A stretch of 64,000 nt of DNA from Streptomyces sp. S465 (GCF_026898115.1 NZ_CP114036.1:248001-312000), one strand, 5' to 3'; shown: positions 53,561 to 62,399, counted from the stretch's first letter. The notes: a model not told the origin generated them from the letters alone. Numbers and translations are program-made.

Positions 53561-53590
53561 TATTGATGAGCAACAGCGAAACTTTGTCAA
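53561..53590 (-). promoter_or_regulatory. Promoter of the ABC/GH36 operon
   Basis: On the minus strand a perfect -35 TTGACA (complement of 53585-53590) and -10-like TCAATA (complement of 53561-53566) with 18-bp spacing, about 59 bp before the ATG. The surrounding 53560-53610 is AT-rich, with small dyads that could bind the ROK regulator. Confidence 0.55.
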
Positions 53591-53761
53591 TGCTGTCGCA
53601 TAAAAAGCGGGGCTTCCGCTCCGCGCGGACAGCGGAGACAAGGAGCCGGACGCCCGCATCGGGCCCGAACTCACACGCGCCAAAAGGCCGTTGACGGAGG
53701 GCCGGTGGGCGGTCCCGGCGCCGCTGGACGGCACCCCCACCCGTCTTCGGAGGTTGACACC

Positions 53762-55375
53762 ATGCGCACCTTCGCGCACCGGCGCGGCAGAGGACTGCTG
53801 GCCGCGCTCTGTTCCACAGCCGTGGTCCTCGCCCTGGCCGTGTTACCGAACACCGCCCAGGCCACCCAGGGCGCCGACACCGCCGGCGCCGCGGCCGGTT
53901 CGGCCCAGGGCGCACCCGAGCGCCCGGCACCCGGCCCGGATCCGGACCCCGCACTGCCGGCGCACACCCTCACCCGCGCCGACGCGCCGCTGGACAACCC
54001 GCTCAAGGGCTTCGCCCGCTTCTACCAGCCCGGAGCCGATCAGAACACGGGCTACCCGCACTCCCTGACCTGGAGCTACTTCGGCCTGTCCGAGGTCATG
54101 ACCGACGCGTCGGACTGCGGACACTACGACTGGAGCGTGCTGGACAGCGCGCTGGAGGAGACCGCCTCCTACGGCAACCAGGCCGCCATCCGCTTCTACA
54201 TCGAGTATCCCTACAGCAGCGGCAGCCACCCCACCAACGCCATCCCCCCGTGCTTCGACGGACACGTCGACAACCGCACCAACGCGCACTGGAACACCAT
54301 CAGCCCCGACTACGACAACGCCTACCTGCTGGACGCGCTCAAGGACTTCATCGCCGCGTTCGGCGCCCGCTACGACGGTGACCCGCGCATCGGCTTCATC
54401 CACATGGGGCTGATCGGGCTGTGGGGCGAGTGGCACACCTGGCCCTACGACACGGACACCTCGAGCGACTCATACCCCAACTACATGCCCACCGACGCCC
54501 ACGCCGCCGAGATCATGCGGGCCTACAACAGCGCCTTCACCCACACCAAGGTGGAGGCCAGGTACGCGGACCTGGCCGGCGGCGCCGCCGACAGCCTCCC
54601 GGCCATCGGCTACCACGACGACTCCTTCTGCTTCCGCGAGGGCAGCCCCCTGGCCGGTGTCACCCTGCCGGCGTCAATGGGCGGGGCCTCGTACTCCCAA
54701 CTGCAGAAGGCCCTCGAACACGGCGTGGAGAACCGCTGGATCACCGCCTCCATGGGCGGCGAGGTCCGTCCCGAGATCCAGGGCAGGGCCTTCGCCAACT
54801 GGCCCGGCGGCTCCGGCGACGTGGACGACATGAAGGCGTGCCTGGAACTGGAGCACACCACCTGGAAGATCAATGAGGGCAGCGCCACCTACTCCGCCGA
54901 CGACGCGGGCGTGGCGGCCGCGGTCCGGCTCATGGGCTACGACCTCACCGTCGACGACGCCTACTTCCACGACACCGCACAGGGCAGCACCAAGGTCGGC
55001 GTGCGGATCAGCAACAACGGCGTCGCCCCGTTCTACTACCCCTGGACGGTCAGCCTCGGGCTGAAGGACTCCACCGGCAAGGTCGTCAAGACCTGGGACA
55101 CCACCTGGGACCTGCGCAAGGTGATGCCCAAGAAGATCCGGGCCTTCCCCGACTGGGGCGTGGGCTCCGAGCCCACCTACCTCGACTACGGCTACCCCCA
55201 GTACTTCGACGCCACCGTCGACCTCTCCGGCGTCTCCACCGGCGACTACCAGCTCGTCATGAAGGCCAAGAACCCCCTGGAGGACACCCGTTCCAACGCC
55301 AAGAAGCTGCGCTTCGCCAACGCCACGCAGAACGCGGACGGCTGGCTCGGCCTCGGCGCCATGACCGTCGGCTGA
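53762..55375 (+). CDS. Secreted DUF4832 (GH-like barrel) protein
   Basis: 537 aa from ATG 53762, with GGAGG 8 nt upstream. Signal peptide (HRRGRGLLAALCSTAVVLAL, cleavage near AQA-TQG). The DUF4874/DUF4832 pair follows: DNPLKGFARFYQPG, then a TIM-barrel part with FIHMGLIGLWGEWHTWP, and a C-terminal beta domain from about residue 385 (KVGVRISNNGVAPFYYPWTV). Glu/Asp in GEWHTW are catalytic candidates. Probably an extracellular glycan-acting protein working with the divergent alpha-galactoside importer. Codon 28 (53843-53845) is TTA. Confidence 0.8.
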   Translation: MRTFAHRRGRGLLAALCSTAVVLALAVLPNTAQATQGADTAGAAAGSAQGAPERPAPGPDPDPALPAHTLTRADAPLDNPLKGFARFYQPGADQNTGYPHSLTWSYFGLSEVMTDASDCGHYDWSVLDSALEETASYGNQAAIRFYIEYPYSSGSHPTNAIPPCFDGHVDNRTNAHWNTISPDYDNAYLLDALKDFIAAFGARYDGDPRIGFIHMGLIGLWGEWHTWPYDTDTSSDSYPNYMPTDAHAAEIMRAYNSAFTHTKVEARYADLAGGAADSLPAIGYHDDSFCFREGSPLAGVTLPASMGGASYSQLQKALEHGVENRWITASMGGEVRPEIQGRAFANWPGGSGDVDDMKACLELEHTTWKINEGSATYSADDAGVAAAVRLMGYDLTVDDAYFHDTAQGSTKVGVRISNNGVAPFYYPWTVSLGLKDSTGKVVKTWDTTWDLRKVMPKKIRAFPDWGVGSEPTYLDYGYPQYFDATVDLSGVSTGDYQLVMKAKNPLEDTRSNAKKLRFANATQNADGWLGLGAMTVG

Positions 55376-55395
55376 CCCGGCGACGGCGTGACCTC

Positions 55396-55432
55396 GGGTG
55401 TCCGGGCCGGGTCCGCCCCGGCCCGGACACCC
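55396..55432. terminator. 16-bp perfect hairpin after the DUF4832 gene
   Basis: Arms GGGTGTCCGGGCCGGG and CCCGGCCCGGACACCC with a 5-nt loop between convergent stops at 55375 and 55456; bidirectional. Confidence 0.85.
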
Positions 55433-55455
55433 AGGCGGCAGCGGGCCGCCTTGGG

Positions 55456-56424
55456 TCAGCCGGTGATGAGTGCGGTGAACCGCTGGGTGTCGATGTTGCC
55501 GCCGGAGGCGATGATGCCGATCCTGCGCGGCGCGCCTTCGAGGCGCCCGGCCATGAGGGCGGCCAGGGGGGTGGCTCCGCTGGGTTCGAGGACGATCTTC
55601 AGTCGTTCGAAGGCGAACCGCATGGCGGTGGTGATGTCCTCGTCGCTGACGAGGGTGACGGCGTCGACCAGGCGCTGGTTGATGGCGAAGGTGAGCTCGC
55701 CGGGTGTGGGCAGGGCCTGACCGTCGGCGATGGTACGGGGCACGGGGATGGTGACGCGTTCGCCGCTTTCCAGGGAGCGCTTGGTGTCGTCGCCCGCTTC
55801 GGGCTCGACGCCGATGACCGTGGTCGCGGGGTGGAGTGCCTTGGCGGTGACGGCACAGCCGGCGATGAGGCCGCCGCCCCCGACAGGCGCGACGAGGGCG
55901 TCCAGCGGGCCGGTCTCCTCGACGAGTTCCAGGGCGGCGGTGCCTTGTCCGGCGATGACGTGGGGGTGGTCGTAGGGCGGGATGAGGGCCAGGCCGCGAT
56001 CCGCGGCGAGGGCCTCGCCGAGACTGGTGCGCTCCTCGGTGTAGCGGTCGTAGGTGACGATCTCCGCGCCGTAGCCGGCGGTGGCTTCCCTCTTGGAGCG
56101 GGGGGCGTCCTCGGGCATGAGGATGACCGCGGAGGTGCCCAGTTCACGGGCGGCCAGGGCGGTGGCCTGGGCGTGGTTGCCGGAGGAGTAGGCGGCGATG
56201 CCCCGGGCCAGTTGCTCGGCGGACAGCTGGGCGGCGGCGTTGTAGGCGCCGCGGAACTTGAAGGCCCCGACGCGCTGGAAGTTCTCGCACTTGATGAACA
56301 CCTCCGCGCCGACCATGGCGTTCAGGGTGCGGGAGGTGAGGACGGGGGTGCGATGGGCGATCCCTTCGAGACGCGCGGCGGCCTGGCGGACGTCGTCGAA
56401 GGAAACGGGCAATGCGGCGGCCAT
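55456..56424 (-). CDS. Threonine/serine dehydratase family, likely L-threo-3-hydroxyaspartate dehydratase
   Basis: 322 aa. Fold type II PLP enzyme: Schiff-base K56 in GAFKFRGAYN, substrate loop SSGNHAQATAL, phosphate loop PVGGGGLIAGC, C-terminal IIASGGNID. The length lacks the regulatory ACT domain of biosynthetic IlvA. The sequence type (serine racemase / SRY1-like) covers L-THA ammonia-lyases and serine racemases. Being next to a D-type dehydratase favours beta-hydroxyaspartate or serine degradation. It follows that gene by 57 bp. Confidence 0.82.
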   Translation of the reverse strand: MAAALPVSFDDVRQAAARLEGIAHRTPVLTSRTLNAMVGAEVFIKCENFQRVGAFKFRGAYNAAAQLSAEQLARGIAAYSSGNHAQATALAARELGTSAVILMPEDAPRSKREATAGYGAEIVTYDRYTEERTSLGEALAADRGLALIPPYDHPHVIAGQGTAALELVEETGPLDALVAPVGGGGLIAGCAVTAKALHPATTVIGVEPEAGDDTKRSLESGERVTIPVPRTIADGQALPTPGELTFAINQRLVDAVTLVSDEDITTAMRFAFERLKIVLEPSGATPLAALMAGRLEGAPRRIGIIASGGNIDTQRFTALITG

Positions 56425-56481
56425 GGCGGGTCCTTGCGGGGATGGCGGTCGGGGCTCTTTCGGGGTGCTTGGGGCGGCAGG

Positions 56482-57705
56482 TCACCAGCCGGTGACGCGC
56501 GGCCAGAAAGCCTTGATCGCGGGCGTGGGGGCGGTGTCGTCCGCGGCGCTGTCGATGACGTGATAGCCCCGGTGCTGGGCCGCGGTGGCGCAGGCGTGGT
56601 TGGGCAGGATGCGCAGGCGGGTGCCGATGGGCAGCTCGGGCGGGGCGGCTCCGTCACGGGTGGTGAGAGTGCCGTGTTCCTGGCTCGCGGCCGTCATGAC
56701 CAGGTCCGGGATCAGGTGGCCGGCCAGGTCGGTGACCAGGCCGTAGCCCTGGTCCTGTGCCTGGACGGCGGTACCGCGATCGCGGGACATGGCCATCCAG
56801 CCGCCGTCGGTGACGATCCACCCGTACTCGGGCCGGTGGCCGATGACGGTGACGACGACGGACAGGGCGAGGTCCTCGACGCGGCAGACGCCGAGGCCGG
56901 CCATCACCAGGTCGAAGAAGACGTAGTTGCCCGCACGCAGTTCGGTGACTCCGGTGAGGTCCTCGGCCGCGTGGGCGGTGGGGGTGGAGCCGACGCTGAC
57001 GGTGGGCACGGGCAGACCGGCCGCGCGCAGCCGTTCGGCCGCGACGACCGCGGTGTCACGCTCGTTCTTCGCCGCCAGCCCCTGCTCCTCGGTGCCGTAG
57101 GCGAAGTAGGACTCGCCCGCGTGGGTGAGCACACCGTCCAGGCAGTCCGCGCTGTGCAGGATGCGGCCGATCTCCAGGAGACCGGGCGCGTCGGGCTTCA
57201 GGCCGCCGCGGTGGCCGTCGCAGTCGATCTCGATCTGGGCCGGGATGGGGAGCCCGGCCTGCCGGGAGGTCTCGGCGACGAACGTGGCCTGCTCGGCGCT
57301 GTCCAGCAGAATCCGCAGGCGCACGCCGCGGCGCAGCAGGGCGATCACACGGGGCAGCTTGTGCGGGTCGATGCCGACGGCGTAGGTGATGTCGGGGTAG
57401 CCGCCGTCGGCGAACGCTTCGGCCTCGGCCAGCGTGGACACGGTGACGGGACAGGGGGTGCCGTCGTGCAGGAGCGCCGCGACGTCGAGGCTCTTGGCCG
57501 TCTTGACGTGCGGACGCAAGGTGACGCCGAGCCGGGCGGCCCTGGTCCCCAGGCGCTCGATGTTGCGCAGCGCCTTGTGCACGTCGAGGACGGCGAACGG
57601 GGTGCCGGGGCCGGCCAGGGTCCGGGCGGAGGCAGTGGCGGTGTTCACAGAGGGCTGTCCATTCTCTTCAGAAGGGCCAGGCCCAGGCAGGTCACCGGCG
57701 GTCAT
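56482..57705 (-). CDS. D-serine / D-threo-3-hydroxyaspartate dehydratase-like (fold type III PLP)
   Basis: 407 aa from ATG 57703-57705, with GAAGGA upstream. Alanine-racemase-type barrel with PLP Lys68 in RPHVKTAKS, a C-terminal DSD1-like metal-binding pair in LPNHACAT (His and Cys), and GWIVTDGGWMAMSRD. Eukaryotic D-serine dehydratase, D-threonine aldolase and D-THA dehydratase share this plan. It lies 10 bp after the regulator stop. Specificity between D-serine and D-hydroxyaspartate cannot be decided by eye. Confidence 0.8.
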   Translation of the reverse strand: MTAGDLPGPGPSEENGQPSVNTATASARTLAGPGTPFAVLDVHKALRNIERLGTRAARLGVTLRPHVKTAKSLDVAALLHDGTPCPVTVSTLAEAEAFADGGYPDITYAVGIDPHKLPRVIALLRRGVRLRILLDSAEQATFVAETSRQAGLPIPAQIEIDCDGHRGGLKPDAPGLLEIGRILHSADCLDGVLTHAGESYFAYGTEEQGLAAKNERDTAVVAAERLRAAGLPVPTVSVGSTPTAHAAEDLTGVTELRAGNYVFFDLVMAGLGVCRVEDLALSVVVTVIGHRPEYGWIVTDGGWMAMSRDRGTAVQAQDQGYGLVTDLAGHLIPDLVMTAASQEHGTLTTRDGAAPPELPIGTRLRILPNHACATAAQHRGYHVIDSAADDTAPTPAIKAFWPRVTGW

Positions 57706-57715
57706 GAAGAGTCCT

Positions 57716-58402
57716 TCACTTGGTGTAGTTGTAGACGGTCGCGCGGGAGACACCGAGGAGGTCGGCGATGGTCCGAGCGGCGTCGCGCGAGTCGAAGTAG
57801 CCGTCATGGTGCAGTTGCCGCACGAGTGCCTTCTTGTCCGCCCGGCTGAGCGACCTCGGGGTGCCGGCCCGCTCGGCGGCCAGAGCCTCCACCGTCCGGC
57901 GCAGCTCGCGCGCGTTGCGGTCCCGGAGCGTCTCCAGAGGCTGTTCGCGGTGGTCGGTGTCCGTGGCGACCAGGTTCGACAACGCGAGCGTGACCGGTGA
58001 CAGCACGGAGACGTCGAGGTTCAGGCACAACGCCGCGATGTACTCGCCCGCGGCGTTCTTGATGCCGATGGAGGTGCTCTTCGCGGGACGGCCGTCCGGG
58101 AACCGGTTGGGGTAGTTCTGGATCACGCTCGGGTACTCGGGGTCCGCGATACGGGCCAGGCCCAGCTCGGTCGCGGAGTCCCCGACCTGACGGCCGGACA
58201 GGTTGTTCTCGATGGCGCGGATCGCGTGCCGCGGATCGCGCAGGTCGTGCAGGACCACCTCGCACAGGCCGGGGAACATCCGCCCCAGGGCGACAGCGAT
58301 CTTCTCCGCCTCGCGGATGAGGTGGTCATCCGCGTCGGCCGGGACCCGCGGAGCCTGGCCGGTGGGCCGGTCCCGCTCCGTGGTTTCCGCGGTGTGGTCC
58401 AT
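57716..58402 (-). CDS. YheO/DauR-like PAS-HTH transcriptional regulator
   Basis: 228 aa from ATG 58400-58402, with AGAGGA upstream. The N-terminal YheO PAS-like domain reads LGRMFPGLCEVVLHDLRDP and KSTSIGIKNAAGEYIAALCL. The C-terminal HTH is DAARTIADLLGVSRATVYNY. DauR of this family represses D-arginine catabolism in Pseudomonas, so control by a D-amino acid or hydroxyamino acid is plausible. First gene of a three-gene operon with the two dehydratases. Confidence 0.83.
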   Translation of the reverse strand: MDHTAETTERDRPTGQAPRVPADADDHLIREAEKIAVALGRMFPGLCEVVLHDLRDPRHAIRAIENNLSGRQVGDSATELGLARIADPEYPSVIQNYPNRFPDGRPAKSTSIGIKNAAGEYIAALCLNLDVSVLSPVTLALSNLVATDTDHREQPLETLRDRNARELRRTVEALAAERAGTPRSLSRADKKALVRQLHHDGYFDSRDAARTIADLLGVSRATVYNYTK

Positions 58403-58480
58403 GGATCCTCTTCGTGGTGTCGAGGCATACGCCCAGGCGGGCCGCCCCGGCGTCACCTTTCACCGGCAAAAGTAATCCGC

Positions 58481-58499
58481 TCTGGCTCAATAGTCCAGA
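58481..58499. promoter_or_regulatory. Inverted repeat upstream of the YheO/DauR-like operon
   Basis: TCTGG-9 nt-CCAGA, 79-97 bp before the regulator ATG, in a locally AT-rich stretch. Candidate autoregulatory operator; no perfect promoter boxes are visible. Confidence 0.4.
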
Positions 58500-58542
58500 T
58501 CTGAATTCTCCGTCCAACGCCCGGTGTCGAACGCACACGACC

Positions 58543-59403
58543 TCACCGCACGGGCGGGCCGGTCCGGCCGGTGGGGAATTCCTCGATGCCGAGCACCCGC
58601 AGCAGCTCCAGCCGTTCGCGGGTCTCGGCGTCCGCCGGGGTGAGCACGAGCAGCAGCTGCCCCTGGTCGGGGGTGACGAGGGTCTCGCAGTCCATCAGCA
58701 GGCGGCCCACCCTCGGGTGCAGCATGGCCTTGCGGTCGGCGCGCCGGACCGCCACCTCGTGCTCGGCCCAGAGCCGGCGGAAGTCGGCACTCGCGGCCCG
58801 CAACCGGTCGACGAGCCCGGTCACGGTGGGGTCGCCGGACCGGCGGCCGGCGGCCGCCCGCAGGTCGGCCACGAGCCGGCGGGCGTGGTACTCGTGTTCC
58901 TCGGGCGGGTAGACGGCGCGGGTGGCGGGGTCGGTGAACCAGCGGTGCACGAGGTAGCGCCGGTCGCCGGAGAGGCCGGTGTGGTCGCCCGACAGCAGGA
59001 CGGCCGCCCGGTTCTGGGCGAGGACCTCGCTCAGGTCGGACAGCACCAGGGCCGGGGTGTCGCCGAGCAGATCGAGCATGCGCACCAGACCGGCGCGGGC
59101 CAGCCGGGCCACCGTGTCGGCGGGCGGGGGCCGGTGGCCGGCCAGGTGGAACAGATGGTCGCGCTCGTCGTCGGAGAGGCGCAGAGCTCGGGCCAGCGCA
59201 CCGAGCAACTGGGGCGAGGGCTGGCTGCTGCGGCCTTGCTCCAGGCGTACGACATAGTCCACCGACACACCGGCGAGCATCGCCACCTCTTCCCGGCGCA
59301 GACCGGTGGTGCGGCGGCGGGGACCGTCGGCGATGCCGACCTCGGCCGGGCGGATCGCCTCGCGGCGGCGGCGCAGGAAGTCGGCGAGCTGGTCACGTTG
59401 CAT
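58543..59403 (-). CDS. XRE/MmyB-type transcriptional regulator
   Basis: 286 aa. An N-terminal XRE HTH (about residues 5-85; LRREEVAMLAGVSVDYVVRL and EQGRSSQPSPQLL) and a MmyB-like ligand-binding domain (about 95-275; PALVLSDLSEVLAQNRAA, LLSGDHTGLSGDRRYL). These regulators often control the divergent short oxidoreductase gene; here that is the aldo/keto reductase. Start at ATG 59401-59403. Confidence 0.88.
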   Translation of the reverse strand: MQRDQLADFLRRRREAIRPAEVGIADGPRRRTTGLRREEVAMLAGVSVDYVVRLEQGRSSQPSPQLLGALARALRLSDDERDHLFHLAGHRPPPADTVARLARAGLVRMLDLLGDTPALVLSDLSEVLAQNRAAVLLSGDHTGLSGDRRYLVHRWFTDPATRAVYPPEEHEYHARRLVADLRAAAGRRSGDPTVTGLVDRLRAASADFRRLWAEHEVAVRRADRKAMLHPRVGRLLMDCETLVTPDQGQLLLVLTPADAETRERLELLRVLGIEEFPTGRTGPPVR

Positions 59404-59434
59404 GACCTCATGATCCCTCGCGGCGGACGCGCCG

Positions 59435-59459
59435 ATCCAGGGAGCGGCGCTCCCAGGAT
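59435..59459. promoter_or_regulatory. 25-bp interrupted palindrome between MmyB-type regulator and AKR
   Basis: ATCC-A-GGGAGCG-G-CGCTCCC-A-GGAT: 11 of 12 arm positions pair. Centred 44 bp from the regulator start and 84 bp from the AKR start, it is a strong operator candidate for the regulator. Confidence 0.6.
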
Positions 59460-59530
59460 GCACGCTCCGCTTCCGTACGTCGCGGCGCGAACCCAAGGTG
59501 GGTGACACATCGACGACGAAGGAGAGCACG

Positions 59531-60526
59531 ATGCAGGCACGAACCCTGGGCAGCACCGGCCCGGCCGTCTCCGCGCTGGGTCTGGGCGCGATGGGCATGT
59601 CGGGCGCCTACGGCGCGACCGACCGCGCGGAGAGCATCGCCACCGTGCACGCCGCGCTGGAGTCCGGCGTCACGCTGATCGACACCGGTGACTTCTACGC
59701 CACGGGCCACAACGAGCTGCTGCTCGCCGAGGCGCTGCGCGGCCGGGACCGGGACAGCTATCAGCTGAGTGTGAAGTTCGGCGAGCTGATGAGCCCGGGA
59801 GCGGGCTTCGGCGGGCGCGACTGCCGTCCCGAGGCGGTGAAGAACTTCCTGGCCCACTCGCTGACCCGGCTGGGCACCGACCACATCGACATCTACCGTC
59901 CCGCCCGGCTGGACCCGGCGGTGCCGATCGAGGAGACGGTGGGCGCGATCAAGGAGATGATCGACGCGGGGTACGTGCGGCACCTCGGCCTCTCGGAGGT
60001 CGATGCGGCCACGATCCGCCGGGCGCACGCCGTGCACCCGGTCGCCGACCTGCAGATCGAGTACTCGCTGGTGTCCCGCGCGGTGGAGGCGGACGTTCTG
60101 CCCACGCTGCGGGAGCTCGGCATCGGCATGACCGCGTACGGCGTCCTCAGCCGCGGCCTGATCTCCGGGCACTGGACCGCCGGCCACACCGCCGGTCCGG
60201 GCGACTTCCGCGGCATGAACCCGCGGTTCACGAGCGGGAACGTGGAACACAACCTGACCCTCGTGGCGGCTCTGCGCCGGATCGCCGAGGCGAAGGGGTG
60301 CACCGTCGCCCAGCTGGCCATCGCCTGGGTGGCCGCGCAGGGCGAGGACATCGTGCCGCTGGTCGGCGCTCGCACCCGCGAGCGGCTGGCCGAGGCGCTG
60401 CCCGCCATCGAGCTGCACCTCAGCGCGGACGACCTGGCCGAGATCGAGAAGGCGGTGCCGCCGGGCGCGGCACGCGGCGACCGGTACCCGTCCGCCTTCA
60501 TGGCCGACCTCGGCGTGGGCAACTGA
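59531..60526 (+). CDS. Aldo/keto reductase
   Basis: 331 aa from ATG 59531, with AAGGAGA upstream. AKR barrel: LGLGAMGMSGAYG, LIDTGDFYATGHNE with the catalytic Asp and Tyr, Lys in QLSVKFGE, and C-terminal GARTRERL for NADPH. In the usual His position the motif reads IYRPARLDP, without an obvious His, as in the AKR13-like branch. It reduces or oxidises carbonyls/alcohols; substrate unknown. Divergent from its probable MmyB-type regulator. Confidence 0.87.
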   Translation: MQARTLGSTGPAVSALGLGAMGMSGAYGATDRAESIATVHAALESGVTLIDTGDFYATGHNELLLAEALRGRDRDSYQLSVKFGELMSPGAGFGGRDCRPEAVKNFLAHSLTRLGTDHIDIYRPARLDPAVPIEETVGAIKEMIDAGYVRHLGLSEVDAATIRRAHAVHPVADLQIEYSLVSRAVEADVLPTLRELGIGMTAYGVLSRGLISGHWTAGHTAGPGDFRGMNPRFTSGNVEHNLTLVAALRRIAEAKGCTVAQLAIAWVAAQGEDIVPLVGARTRERLAEALPAIELHLSADDLAEIEKAVPPGAARGDRYPSAFMADLGVGN

Positions 60527-60642
60527 GTCCGGCCCCCGGCGGGGCCCGCTCCGGCGCGGGTTCCGCCGGGGAAGCCGGCACCCTGGCGCCGAGGTGGGCC
60601 GGGCCTCGGCGGTCGCGGTCACCGCGGCACCTCCTCCGCTAT

Positions 60643-60658
60643 TAGGTAGACTGACCTA
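60643..60658. promoter_or_regulatory. TetR operator candidate
   Basis: TAGGT-6 nt-ACCTA, a 16-bp inverted repeat 22 bp before the TetR ATG. Typical placement for TetR autorepression of the following tetR-EamA pair. Confidence 0.6.
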
Positions 60659-60680
60659 CCCAATACCTGGGAGGAACGTG

Positions 60681-61289
60681 ATGAGCGATACCGGCGCCAC
60701 GGCGGCGCGGCCCAGCAGGCGACGGGGGACCGCGCGCGAGCGGCTGCTCGCCGCCGCGTCGCGTCGCTTCTACGCGCACGGCGTGGCGGCGACAGGGATC
60801 GACACGATCACCGCCGAGGCAGGCGTGGCGAAGATGAGCCTGTACAACAACTTCTCCTCCAAGGCCGACCTGGTGCGGGCCTACCTCGAAGCGCGGCACG
60901 AGGAGTGGATGGGCCTGTACCGGCGGCGCCTGGAAGGCGTCCGGGACGGCCGCGACGGCGTCCTGGCCGTCTTCGACGCGTACGCCGATCACGCGGCCTT
61001 CGCCTATGAGCACGGTTTCCGGGGGTGTGGCCTGCTGAACGCGGCCGCCGAGCTGCCCGCCGGGGACGAGGGGCGGGCCGTCGTGCGCCGGCACAAGGAG
61101 GAAGTCGAGTCCCTGCTCGCCGGGCACCTGGAGCGACTGCTGCCCGAACGGCCCGAGGAGGCTCGCGCGGTGGCGGAGCATCTGGCGTTCCTGCTGGAGG
61201 GCGCGATGGCACGCGCCGGACTGGAGGGCGCGGGCACGCGCCTGGAGCATGCGCGGACGATGGCGGCGAACCTGCTGGACCGGCTGTGA
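60681..61289 (+). CDS. TetR-family transcriptional regulator
   Basis: 202 aa from ATG 60681, with GGGAGGA 5 nt upstream. N-terminal HTH (about residues 18-62): LAAASRRFYAHGVAATGIDT and AGVAKMSLYNNFSSKADLV. The C-terminal ligand domain contains GFRGCGLLNAAAELP, typical of YcdC/CgmR-like members. Its stop overlaps the EamA GTG by 4 bp (GTGA). Probably represses its own operon and senses the exporter's substrate. Confidence 0.9.
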   Translation: MSDTGATAARPSRRRGTARERLLAAASRRFYAHGVAATGIDTITAEAGVAKMSLYNNFSSKADLVRAYLEARHEEWMGLYRRRLEGVRDGRDGVLAVFDAYADHAAFAYEHGFRGCGLLNAAAELPAGDEGRAVVRRHKEEVESLLAGHLERLLPERPEEARAVAEHLAFLLEGAMARAGLEGAGTRLEHARTMAANLLDRL

Positions 61290-62392
61290 CGCGGTCCCCC
61301 TCGGACGCGGCCGGCTCGGTGGGCGTGGGGTCGTTGTGTGTGCTCGTGGCGTCGGTGCTGTGGGGCACCACGGGTACGGCCGCGACGTTCGCCCCGGCGG
61401 TGGGGCCCCTCGCGATCGGGGCCGTCGCCATGGGCCTGGGCGGTCTGCTCCAGGCCCTGATCGCCGCCCCGCGGATGGCGGGACAAGCGCCGGGCCTGCG
61501 CGCGCGGCGAGGGGTGGTGCTGCTCGGCGCGCTGGCGGTGGGGGCCTACCCGCCGGCGTTCTACAGCTCCATGCGTCTGGCGGGGGTCGCCGCCGGGACC
61601 GTGGTGTCGATCGGTTCGGCTCCGCTCGCCTCGGCCGTGATCGAGCGCGCGGTCGACGGACGCCGCCTCACGCGCCGCTGGATGACCGGCGCCACGCTGG
61701 GCCTGTCCGGGACGGTGCTGCTGTGCGCGGCCGAAGCGGCCAAGGGGCACTCCGGCCCCGGGGACGAGTCGGTGGGGTCCACCGTGCTCGGGGTGGCGCT
61801 GGGCCTGGTGGCCGGCTGCACCTACGCCCTGTACTCCTGGGCGGCCCACCGCCTGATCAGCCGCGGCATCACCTCAGGCGCGGCCATGGGTGCCGTCTTC
61901 GGGCTGGGCGGTCTGCTGCTCCTGCCCGTACTGCTGGCCACCGGCGCCCCGCTCCTCAGCTCCTGGACCAACACGGCCGTCGGCGCCTATATGGCGCTGG
62001 TGCCGATGTTCCTCGGCTACGTGCTGTTCGGCTGGGGTCTGGCGCATGTCCCGGCGAGCACCGCGACCACACTCTCCCTGCTGGAACCCGCCGTCGCGGC
62101 CGTCCTGGCCGTCCTGGTCGTCGGCGAACGCCTGCCCCCGCTGGGGTGGGTGGGCATCGCCCTGGTCGTCGGCTGCCTCGCCGTCCTCACCGCGCCGACC
62201 CGCGCCGCCGCTCCGCGGCCCCGGGCGACCACCCCGCGTCCGGACACCGGCGCCCGAGACGACAGCGCGGCTCGGCCCAGCCGCGCTCCGGTCCCGGACG
62301 CCATGCCGTCCGGGTCCGCCGCGGTGCACGGGGACATCGCCGGAGCCGATGCTCCGCGCCCGCCCCGTGCCCGCGACCGGTTCACCGCTTGA
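61286..62392 (+). CDS. EamA-family (DMT) transporter
   Basis: 368 aa from GTG 61286. Ten helices in two EamA repeats; motifs WGTTGTAATFAP near the start, YSSMRLAGVAAGTVVSIGSA in repeat one and TTLSLLEPAVAAVLAVLVVG in repeat two. A hydrophilic Ala/Pro/Arg-rich tail of about 65 residues follows the last helix. Translationally coupled to tetR, so likely an efflux pump induced by its substrate. Its stop is 7 bp from the convergent small secreted gene. Confidence 0.88.
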   Translation: MTRSPSDAAGSVGVGSLCVLVASVLWGTTGTAATFAPAVGPLAIGAVAMGLGGLLQALIAAPRMAGQAPGLRARRGVVLLGALAVGAYPPAFYSSMRLAGVAAGTVVSIGSAPLASAVIERAVDGRRLTRRWMTGATLGLSGTVLLCAAEAAKGHSGPGDESVGSTVLGVALGLVAGCTYALYSWAAHRLISRGITSGAAMGAVFGLGGLLLLPVLLATGAPLLSSWTNTAVGAYMALVPMFLGYVLFGWGLAHVPASTATTLSLLEPAVAAVLAVLVVGERLPPLGWVGIALVVGCLAVLTAPTRAAAPRPRATTPRPDTGARDDSAARPSRAPVPDAMPSGSAAVHGDIAGADAPRPPRARDRFTA

Positions 62393-62399
62393 CGGGACG

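Noticed and set aside
55831..57849. 672-codon plus-strand open frame
   Set aside because: Antisense to the two PLP dehydratase genes, with low-complexity Gly/Val/Asp composition and no ribosome-binding site or motif.
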